Origin: CAIOSQ01 sp044359885
GTDB taxonomy: Bacteria; Pseudomonadota; Alphaproteobacteria; CACIAM-22H2
Direction of reading: 5' to 3'
Assembly (NCBI GenBank): GCA_044359885.1
Contig: JBIKLI010000014.1
Span: 1 to 30,415 of the forward strand
DNA: 30,415 nucleotides
Below, piece by piece: positions 12,709 through 19,490 of this stretch (positions are counted from its first letter, which is position 1; every line of letters starts with the position of its first letter). A model generated the notes under the pieces. It was not told where the DNA came from. It did not search any database and worked only from the letters and a program-made list of their open reading frames with translations. A program made the translations under genes and the position numbers.

Positions 12709-13746
12709 ATGCGTATCGAGGCATTCTCCCAAGGCAAGGATCCGGCGCGCCCGGAGGCCAACGAGGACCGTTTCGTCGTCCTGCCGGGCCGCGCCTACGC
12801 GGTGATCGACGGGGTCAGCGACCGGCTGGGCACGCGCTACGACGGCATGCTCGCCGGCCAGTACGGCGCCGCGCTGGTGCAGCGCCGGCTGCAGGCGCTG
12901 CTGGCGCGCGACGACGGCATGCCGGGCGACGCGCGCGACCTGGTCGGCGTCCTCACCGACGAGATCGCGGCCGCCTATGCGCGGCACGGGACGCGCGACG
13001 CCGCGCGCGCCGACGCCAATCGCCGGTTCTCGGCGACCCTGGCGCTGGTCCTGGAACGACCGGACGCGCTGGAACTGCTGCTGATCGGCGACAGCGGCAT
13101 CCGGCTCGGCGGCACGCGCGACATCCGCCTGGACAAGGACCTCGACCGCATCACCGCGACGACGCGCCGCATCGCCTGGGCAAGCATCGCCGCGCGCAGC
13201 GACGATCCGGCCTGCCGCGAGCGGCTGTCGCGCCGCGTCGCCTGGGCCGGCACCGCGCAGGATCCGGCGGCCCTGGAAGGGCTGATCGTCGCGGCCGACC
13301 TGACGGCCATCGAGGCCGGGGCGATCGCCGCGGCCGCCGTCGCGATGCCCCATCTGCCACGCGCCGCGATCGCGGATCTGGTGCGCGGCGGCATCGTCGG
13401 CGCCCAGGGTCCGCACCAGAACGATGCCACCTCGCCGCTCGGCTATTCCTGCCTCGACGGCTTCGCGGTCCCGGCCAGCCTCGTCCACCACGAGATCGTC
13501 CCGCGCGCGGGCATCGGCTCCGTCGAGCTCTACAGCGACGGCTATTTCAAGCCCGGGAACGGTTTCGGCATCGCCGCCTGGGAACAGGCCTTCCACGAGG
13601 TCGAGCGCGAGGATCCGCACAAGCTCGGCCCCCATGCCAGCGTCAAGGGCTCCCTCGGTCCCATCAAGGCCGACGACCGCACCTATCTCGGCGTCCAATG
13701 GACCCCGGGGGTCTGCCCCCCGGCTGCGTGGACCCCGGGGTTCTGA
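12709..13746 (+). CDS. PP2C-like protein phosphatase with repeat-derived tail
   Basis: This 345-residue protein has a divergent PP2C (PPM) fold. Metal-site motifs appear in order: ANED (17-20), VIDG with Asp34, LIGDSGIRL (125-133), LYSDGYF (274-280) and ADDRTYLGV (321-329). The usual DGxGG is reduced to DGVSD. A long insert (about 135-265) separates the GDS and SDG motifs. Members remove phosphate from Ser/Thr of proteins; the target is unknown and no kinase gene is nearby. The last 15 residues, WTPGVCPPAAWTPGF, come from the two 30-bp repeat units at 13699-13758. They are probably not part of the ancestral protein, which would end near Gln330. ATG at 12709 has no clear ribosome binding site. 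Confidence 0.72.
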   Translation: MRIEAFSQGKDPARPEANEDRFVVLPGRAYAVIDGVSDRLGTRYDGMLAGQYGAALVQRRLQALLARDDGMPGDARDLVGVLTDEIAAAYARHGTRDAARADANRRFSATLALVLERPDALELLLIGDSGIRLGGTRDIRLDKDLDRITATTRRIAWASIAARSDDPACRERLSRRVAWAGTAQDPAALEGLIVAADLTAIEAGAIAAAAVAMPHLPRAAIADLVRGGIVGAQGPHQNDATSPLGYSCLDGFAVPASLVHHEIVPRAGIGSVELYSDGYFKPGNGFGIAAWEQAFHEVEREDPHKLGPHASVKGSLGPIKADDRTYLGVQWTPGVCPPAAWTPGF

Positions 13747-13758
13747 CCCCCGGCTGCG
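13699..13758. repeat. Tandem pair of 30-bp GC-rich repeats with hairpin potential
   Basis: Units 13699-13728 and 13729-13758 match at 28 of 30 positions. Each begins TGGACCCCGGGG and ends CCCCCGGCTGCG. Each can fold as a CCGGGG/CCCCGG hairpin around a TCTG core, so either transcript of the convergent PP2C and mutL genes could form it. The two differences (G to T, C to A) change GTC TGC into TTC TGA, which creates the stop codon of the PP2C-like gene. The TCTGACCCCxGG core is shared with the palindrome at 1106-1135. Confidence 0.85.
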
Positions 13759-13821
13759 GGACGCGACGAACCCGCCTCGATCGCGACGACCATGCAGCAG
13801 CTCGCCGCACAACCCACCGGC

Positions 13822-15666
13822 TCAACGCCGGCCGAAAAGCTTCTCGATATCGGCCCGGCCCAGCGTCACATAGGTGGGGCGGCCGTGGTTGCACTGCCCC
13901 GAATGGGGCGTGGCCTCCATCTGGCGCAGCAACGCATTCATCTCCTCGGCGCCCAGCCGCCGGCCGGCGCGCACGCTGCCATGGCAGGCCATGGCCGAGC
14001 AGATGTCGGCCAGCCGCTCCTCCAGCGACAGCGCGTCGCCATGCTCGTCCAGTTCGTCGGCCAGATCGCGCACCAGCCCGGCGGCATCGACCTTGCCGAG
14101 CAGCGCCGGCACTTCGCGCACCGCGACCGCACCGCGCCCGAAGCCCTCGATGGTCAATCCCAGCCGCTCGAACTCGCCGGCCCGGGCGAGCAGCCGGTCG
14201 ACACGCGCGGCATCGAGTTCGACGATCTCGGGGATCAGCAGCAGCTGACGCCTGACCCCGGTGCCGGCGAGCTCGGTCTTGATGCGCTCGTAGACCAGAC
14301 GCTCATGCGCCGCATGCTGGTCGACGATCACCATGCTGTCGCCGGCCTGGGCCACGATATAGGTGTCGAAGAGCTGGGCGCGCGCGACGCCCAGCGGGAA
14401 CGACGCCGCCGGCGCCTCGGCGGCGGCGGTAGCCGGCGCCTCGGACGCTTCGGGCGGCTGCGGCCCGGGCGCCACGGGAAGAGCCGGCCCCGTGGCGAGG
14501 TCGCGGCCGGCCGGCGCGAAGGATGCCAGCGGCGCCTGGAACGCGTAGCCCGCCATGCTCTCGGCCAGGCTGGGGCGCCGCGGCGGCAGGGCGCCGGGCA
14601 GCGGTGGGCCGGGCCGGAACGCGCCCAGCGCCTCCTGGCCCGGGGTCGTCGCCGCGCGGAACCCGGCCCCGGCCAGGGCGTGCTTGAGCGCGCCCACGAC
14701 CAGGCCACGCACCATCCCGGAATCGCGGAAACGCACCTCGGCCTTGGCCGGATGGACGTTGACGTCCACCTCGCCGGCCGGCAGATCGACGAAGAGCGCC
14801 ACGACCGGATGGCGGTCGCGCGCCAGGAAATCGGCATAGGCGGCGCGCACGGCGCCTGCCAGCAGACGGTCGCGCACCGGTCGGCCGTTGACGAACAGGT
14901 ACTGCGCCTGGGCGGTGGCGCGGTGGAAGGTCGGCAGGCTGACATGGCCGCTCAGCCGCACGCCCTCGCGTTCGGCCTCGACCGCGATCGCGTTGTCGAA
15001 GAAGTCGCGATCGATCGTCGCCGCCAGCCTCTCCAGCCGCGCCGCCTCTCCGGCGGCGGTCAGCGCCGGCAGACGCAGCACCTGCCGGCCGTCGGCGACG
15101 ACCGAGAAGGCCACGGCCGGATTGGCCATCGCCAGCCGCTCCACGGCGTCGAGGCAGGCATTGAGCTCGGCGCGGTCCCCGCGCAGGAACTTGAGCCGGG
15201 CCGGGGTGGCGTAGAAGAGGTCGCGGATCTCGACCCGCGTTCCGGCGCCTTGCGCGGCGGGCTCGGGCGCGCGCCGCGCGCCGCCCTCGACGCGGATCGC
15301 CCAGGCCTCGCGCGCGCCCGCCGCACGGCTGGTGATCGTCAGCCGCGCGACGGCGCCGATCGAGGGCAGCGCCTCGCCCCGGAAACCGAAGCTGGCGATC
15401 GCGGAGAGGTCGTCGGTGGGCAGCTTCGACGTCGCGTGGCGCTCGACCGCGAGCCCCAGCTCGTCGCGATCCATGCCGCGCCCGTCGTCGGCGACCACGA
15501 TCGCCGCCTTGCCGGCCTCTGTCAGCGCGACGTCGACGCGACGCGCGCCGGCATCGAGCGCGTTCTCGACGACTTCCTTGAGCGCCGCCGCCGGCCGCTC
15601 GATCACCTCGCCGGCCGCGATGCGGTTGACCAGCGTGTCGGGCAGGCGGCGGATCACGCCGGCCAT
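13822..15666 (-). CDS. mutL: DNA mismatch repair protein MutL (endonuclease type)
   Basis: This 614-residue protein starts at ATG 15666, in a TGATG overlap with the stop of the upstream peptidase gene; an in-frame GTG at 15669 is a poorer choice. The N-terminal GHKL ATPase motifs are clear: ENALDAGA (34-41), DDGRGM (60-65) and GFRGEAL (94-100). A low-complexity Ala/Pro linker occupies about residues 340-430. The C-terminal domain has the endonuclease motif DQHAAHE (449-455), so this is the nicking type of MutL expected in bacteria that lack MutH. MutL couples MutS mismatch recognition to strand incision. It ends the long minus-strand block and converges on the PP2C-like gene across 75 bases. 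Confidence 0.97.
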   Translation of the reverse strand: MAGVIRRLPDTLVNRIAAGEVIERPAAALKEVVENALDAGARRVDVALTEAGKAAIVVADDGRGMDRDELGLAVERHATSKLPTDDLSAIASFGFRGEALPSIGAVARLTITSRAAGAREAWAIRVEGGARRAPEPAAQGAGTRVEIRDLFYATPARLKFLRGDRAELNACLDAVERLAMANPAVAFSVVADGRQVLRLPALTAAGEAARLERLAATIDRDFFDNAIAVEAEREGVRLSGHVSLPTFHRATAQAQYLFVNGRPVRDRLLAGAVRAAYADFLARDRHPVVALFVDLPAGEVDVNVHPAKAEVRFRDSGMVRGLVVGALKHALAGAGFRAATTPGQEALGAFRPGPPLPGALPPRRPSLAESMAGYAFQAPLASFAPAGRDLATGPALPVAPGPQPPEASEAPATAAAEAPAASFPLGVARAQLFDTYIVAQAGDSMVIVDQHAAHERLVYERIKTELAGTGVRRQLLLIPEIVELDAARVDRLLARAGEFERLGLTIEGFGRGAVAVREVPALLGKVDAAGLVRDLADELDEHGDALSLEERLADICSAMACHGSVRAGRRLGAEEMNALLRQMEATPHSGQCNHGRPTYVTLGRADIEKLFGRR

Positions 15667-17006
15667 CACCCGCCGTCGCCGGCGACGCCGGCCGGCCGGC
15701 CGACGAACACGGTCACGAACCGGGGATCGGCGAAGAGCTGACGCGCGACCCGGCGCGCGTCGTCGATCGTGACCGACCGGATCAGCGCGTCGCGGCGCGC
15801 CAGATAGTCGATGCCGAGACCGTCATACTGGATCGCCACCAGCAGCCGCGCCACCGCGCCGCTCGAATCGAGCGCCAGCGGGAAGGACCCGGTGAGATAG
15901 GCTTTGGCGTTCTCCAGCTCCTCCGCCGTCGGTCCGTCCTCGCCCATGCGGCGCCATTGCGCCTCGACCAGCGCCTGCGCCTCGGCGGCCCGCGCGTTGT
16001 CGGTCGAATAGCTGCCGACGACCAGCGCGCCGCGATCGAACGCCGACAGCGTCGTCGAGACGCCGTAGGTCAGGCCCCGGCGCTCGCGCAGCTCGGTCAT
16101 CAGCCGCGAGTTGAAACCGCCGCCGCCGAGGACGTAGTTGACCAGCAGCCCCGCGAACCAGTCCGGGTCGTCGCGCTTCAGGCCCGGCGAACCGAACATG
16201 ACCAGCGACTGCGGCAGGTCGCGCGGGATGACGATGCGACGGGGCCCGTCCGCGACGGGCGACGCCGCAGGCACGACGGCCGGAGCAGCCGTCGCCGGCA
16301 GCCCGCCGAAGATCCGGTCGAGGAGCGGCGCCAGCGTCGCGGCGTCGATGTTGCCGACGACGCCGACGCTCAGCACGTCGCGCGCCAGCCGCGCGGCGAC
16401 GAAGCCGCGCAGATCGGCGACGCTCGCCGCACGCGTGCCGGCGGCCTCCGCCTCGAGCCCGGTCGCATAGGGATGGTCGCCGAGCGCGCGTGACTGGAAG
16501 GCGCGACGCAGCAGCGCACGCGGCTCCTCGCTCTCGCGCGCGAAGCCGGCCATCAGCCGCGTCCGCACGCGCTCGACCGCGTCGGGATCGAAGCGGGGCG
16601 CGGTCAGCGCCAGGCGCAGCAGTTCGACCCCCGCGTCGCGATGGACGTCGAGGACCCGGATCCCGCCCTGGATGCTGTCGGCGCCGATCGAGATGTCCAG
16701 CGTCATCGACCGTTCGTCGAGGGCGCGGGCGAAGGCGGTCGCATCGAGTTCGCCCGCCCCTTCGTCCAGCATCTCGATGGCGAAGCGCCCGACCCCGGCG
16801 AGACCGGCGGGCTCGCTGGCGCTGCCGCCGCGGAAGCGGAACTGCATCGCCAGCAGCGGCAAGGTGGCGTCGCGCACCAGCCAGGCGACGACGCCGCCCG
16901 GCGAGACCACGCGCTCGATCTCCATGGCGCGGGCCGGCAGTGCCGTGGCGGCCAGCGCCAACAGAAGGAGAAGCATGGCCGCAAGGCGGCGCGACACGAC
17001 GATCAT
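15666..17006 (-). CDS. M16 family peptidase-like subunit without the zinc motif
   Basis: This 446-residue protein has a strong signal peptide (MIVVSRRLAAMLLLLLALAA, cleavage near ALPARA), so it acts in the periplasm. It has the two-domain M16 fold, but at the place of HxxEH it reads VGRFAIEMLDEG, so it cannot bind catalytic zinc. It keeps the R/Y pair in RRGLTYGV (Arg310, Tyr314), which in M16B enzymes helps bind and orient the substrate. The HxxEH subunit is encoded directly upstream, and its TGA overlaps this ATG. The pair therefore fits the known heterodimeric M16B arrangement, with one subunit giving zinc and the other the R/Y pair. The substrate peptides are unknown. Confidence 0.9.
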   Translation of the reverse strand: MIVVSRRLAAMLLLLLALAATALPARAMEIERVVSPGGVVAWLVRDATLPLLAMQFRFRGGSASEPAGLAGVGRFAIEMLDEGAGELDATAFARALDERSMTLDISIGADSIQGGIRVLDVHRDAGVELLRLALTAPRFDPDAVERVRTRLMAGFARESEEPRALLRRAFQSRALGDHPYATGLEAEAAGTRAASVADLRGFVAARLARDVLSVGVVGNIDAATLAPLLDRIFGGLPATAAPAVVPAASPVADGPRRIVIPRDLPQSLVMFGSPGLKRDDPDWFAGLLVNYVLGGGGFNSRLMTELRERRGLTYGVSTTLSAFDRGALVVGSYSTDNARAAEAQALVEAQWRRMGEDGPTAEELENAKAYLTGSFPLALDSSGAVARLLVAIQYDGLGIDYLARRDALIRSVTIDDARRVARQLFADPRFVTVFVGRPAGVAGDGG

Positions 17007-18346
17007 GGACGCCCCCGCGGCAGCAGCAGGCCGGTGACGCTGCGTTCCTCGCGCAGCACGGCGCGCGCCGCGGCCGTCACCTCGGCGGCGGTCACCGCGG
17101 CGATGCGCGCCGGCCAGGATTCGATCTGCTCGATCGTCGCCCCGGTCATCATCTCGCTGCCGATCGCGCGCGGCGCGGTGCCCAGCGCGTCGCGGGCGAG
17201 GATGGCGGCGTCGCGCATGCGCGACTGCGCGCGCGCGACGTCCGCGGCCTCGACGCCGTCGCGCAGCAAGGCGGCGATCTCCTCGTCCATCGCCGCCTCC
17301 AGCGCCTCGATCGCGATGCCCGGACGGGCGGTGGCGGAGAAGGAGAACACGGCCATGTCGAAGGCGTCGGGGTCGTAGCCGACGCCCGCCGAGACCGCGA
17401 GCTGGCGGTCGATCACCAGGGCGCGGTGGAACCGGCCCGCCTGTCCGCCGGCGATGTCGGCCAGCACCTGCAGCGGGTAGGCGTGGATGCTTTCGCCGCG
17501 CCTCGCGCTGGGCGCGAGATACTGGCGGGAGACCGACGGCTGGCGCACGCGCTCGTCGCGCAACGCCACGCGCCGCGCCGCCTGCGGGACCGGCTCGGCC
17601 GGCCGGACCCGCGCCGGCACCGGTTTCGCCGGGATCGGCCCGTAATGGGTCTCGGCCAGCGCGCGAACCTCGTCGGCGGCGACGTCGCCCGCGACGACCA
17701 GGACGGCGTTGTTGGGCGCGTACCAGGTCCGGTACCAGGCCAGCGCGTCCTCGCGCGTCAGGCCGCGGATCTCGTGCTCCCAGCCGATGATCGGCCGGCC
17801 ATAGGGATGGTTGAGGAACATCGCCGCGTTCATCTGCTCGCGCAGCCGCGCCGAGGGCAGGTTGTCGACGACCTGCCGCCGCTCCTCCAGCACCACGTCG
17901 CGCTCGGTCGCGACCGACTCCTCGGCGAGGCGCAGATTGACCATGCGGTCCGCCTCCAGCCCCATCACCAGCCCCAGGCGGTCGCGTGCGACGGTCTGGA
18001 AATAGCCGGTGTAGTCCCAGCTGGTGAAGGCGTTGTCCCGCCCCCCCTCGCGCGCCACGATGCGCGAGAACTCGCCCGGCGCCACCCGCCCGGTGCCCTT
18101 GAACATCAGATGCTCGAGGAAATGCGCGATGCCGGACTTGCCCGGCGGTTCGTCGGCGGCGCCGGCCCGGTACCAGACCATATGGGTCACGATCGGGGCG
18201 CGCCGGTTCTCGACCACCACCACCTGCAGCCCGTTGGCGAGGGTGAAGCTGACCGGATTGAAGACCTGGGCCGGCGCGGCCGCGAAGGTCGCGAAGGCGA
18301 GCAGGAGGCCGCCGGCGAGGCGGCCCAGCAATCGGCGTGTCGTCAT
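17003..18346 (-). CDS. M16 family zinc metallopeptidase (pitrilysin type), catalytic subunit
   Basis: This 447-residue protein has an N-terminal export signal (MTTRRLLGRLAGGLLLAFAT, cleavage near AAPAQ). The inverted zinc motif HFLEH (His75, Glu78, His79) lies in GKSGIAHFLEHLMFKGT, and the third ligand lies in DVVLEE (Glu154 or Glu155), about 76 residues on, as expected. The C-terminal half lacks a convincing R/Y motif, which the neighbour supplies. The start MTTRRLLG at 18346 was chosen because the frame further upstream has no export signal and overlaps the DUF3035 gene. Upstream, 53 bases separate it from the DUF3035 lipoprotein gene. Probable role: degradation of peptides in the periplasm. 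Confidence 0.93.
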   Translation of the reverse strand: MTTRRLLGRLAGGLLLAFATFAAAPAQVFNPVSFTLANGLQVVVVENRRAPIVTHMVWYRAGAADEPPGKSGIAHFLEHLMFKGTGRVAPGEFSRIVAREGGRDNAFTSWDYTGYFQTVARDRLGLVMGLEADRMVNLRLAEESVATERDVVLEERRQVVDNLPSARLREQMNAAMFLNHPYGRPIIGWEHEIRGLTREDALAWYRTWYAPNNAVLVVAGDVAADEVRALAETHYGPIPAKPVPARVRPAEPVPQAARRVALRDERVRQPSVSRQYLAPSARRGESIHAYPLQVLADIAGGQAGRFHRALVIDRQLAVSAGVGYDPDAFDMAVFSFSATARPGIAIEALEAAMDEEIAALLRDGVEAADVARAQSRMRDAAILARDALGTAPRAIGSEMMTGATIEQIESWPARIAAVTAAEVTAAARAVLREERSVTGLLLPRGRP

Positions 18347-18399
18347 GCCCGCCTGAGATGAGGCGGCGGCGCGGCGCGGCAAGCCGTCCGGTGCGGGCC

Positions 18400-18975
18400 T
18401 CAGAAAAGTCCCTCGAACAGGCCGCGCTGGCGGCGCCGGACGATCGGCGTGTCGCCTTCGGTCGTCGCGCGGCCCAGCGCCTGGTTCTCCCGCAGCCGGC
18501 GGCTCTCGCGCTCGGCGTCGATCACCGTGCCCGGCGGCTCGGGCTCGCGCCAGAAGATCAGGCGGTCGGCGAAGCTGCGATCGGCCTCGGCGAGCGACGC
18601 CGCCTCGCGATCGACGACCCCGCGGATCGACGGATCGGCGCGATCGCCGCCGATGCGGGCCAGCAGGGCCGCCTCGCCGTCGCTCTGCCGCGCCACGGTG
18701 CGGCCGGTCTGGGCCGGACGCGCTCCGGGGCGGCTGCCGGTGATGGCGCTGCGGACCTGATCGGTGGTGGTTCCCTCCTGAGGCCGGGGCGCGCCGGGCG
18801 CGGGCGGGCGCAGGCCGAACTCCGGCGGAACGGAAAGCGGCGCGCGGGTGACGACCCGGAATTCGTCGGGGGGATCCTTGTCCCAGCCGATCGATTTGCG
18901 GGTCTCCTCGCAGCCGCCGAGCACGAGGGCCAGGGCGGTTGCGGCGAACGGGACCAGGACGCGTCGGAAGCTCAT
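18400..18975 (-). CDS. DUF3035 domain lipoprotein
   Basis: This 191-residue protein has a lipoprotein signal: a charged start, a hydrophobic run, and the lipobox LGGC with Cys22 as lipidation site. The following EETRKSIGWDKDPPDEFRVVTRAPLS, with the PPDEF segment, is the mark of the alphaproteobacterial DUF3035 family. The mature part is rich in Pro, Arg and Gly and ends RRRQRGLFEGLF. No activity is established for the family. It is encoded 5 bases downstream of lspA, the peptidase that would remove its signal peptide, and ahead of the two exported peptidases. A cell-envelope role is therefore likely, probably anchored in the outer membrane. Confidence 0.9.
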   Translation of the reverse strand: MSFRRVLVPFAATALALVLGGCEETRKSIGWDKDPPDEFRVVTRAPLSVPPEFGLRPPAPGAPRPQEGTTTDQVRSAITGSRPGARPAQTGRTVARQSDGEAALLARIGGDRADPSIRGVVDREAASLAEADRSFADRLIFWREPEPPGTVIDAERESRRLRENQALGRATTEGDTPIVRRRQRGLFEGLF

Positions 18976-18980
18976 GCCGT

Positions 18981-19487
18981 CTATTTAGCCGACGACTTGG
19001 GCGCCAACAAGGCGTCGAGCAGCAGCAGGCCGACCCCGATGGCGATCGCCGCATCGGCGATGTTGAAGGCGGGCCAGTGCCAGCCGGCGGCATGGACGTC
19101 GAGGAAGTCGAACACCGCCCCGAAACGCAGCCGGTCGATCACGTTGCCGACCGCCCCGCCGATCACCGCGCCCAGCGCCAGCGTCACCAGCAGATTGGGC
19201 GCGCGGCGCAGCCAGACGACCAGCACCGCGGTGATCGCGGCAGCGATCGTCGCGAACACCCAGGCGGCCTCGTCCGAACCGCGGTTGAACATCCCGAAGC
19301 TGACGCCGAAATTCCAGACCGTCACCAGGTTGAAGAACGACGTCACCTCGACACCCGGCGCGCGCGGCAGCGGATCGGGCGCGGGATCCCAGAAGGCCAG
19401 CCCGGTCAGGCCGGTATAGGCCGCCCATTTGGTCGCCTGATCGGCCACCACCACCGCGGCGGCGAGGCCGAGGCCCCGGCGCAGCAT
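18981..19487 (-). CDS. lspA: Lipoprotein signal peptidase (signal peptidase II)
   Basis: This 168-residue membrane protein has four hydrophobic segments, the normal size and topology. The catalytic aspartates are visible in GNVIDRLRFGAVFDF (Asp118) and FNIADAAI (Asp145). The conserved N-terminal motif DQATKW (16-21) and the NFGVSFGMFN motif (59-68) are also present. It cuts the signal peptide of prolipoproteins at the lipidated cysteine in the inner membrane. Start ATG 19487 lies 3 bases after the ileS stop, the classic ileS-lspA pairing, so the two are almost certainly translated from one mRNA. Confidence 0.97.
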   Translation of the reverse strand: MLRRGLGLAAAVVVADQATKWAAYTGLTGLAFWDPAPDPLPRAPGVEVTSFFNLVTVWNFGVSFGMFNRGSDEAAWVFATIAAAITAVLVVWLRRAPNLLVTLALGAVIGGAVGNVIDRLRFGAVFDFLDVHAAGWHWPAFNIADAAIAIGVGLLLLDALLAPKSSAK

Positions 19488-19490
19488 GGC

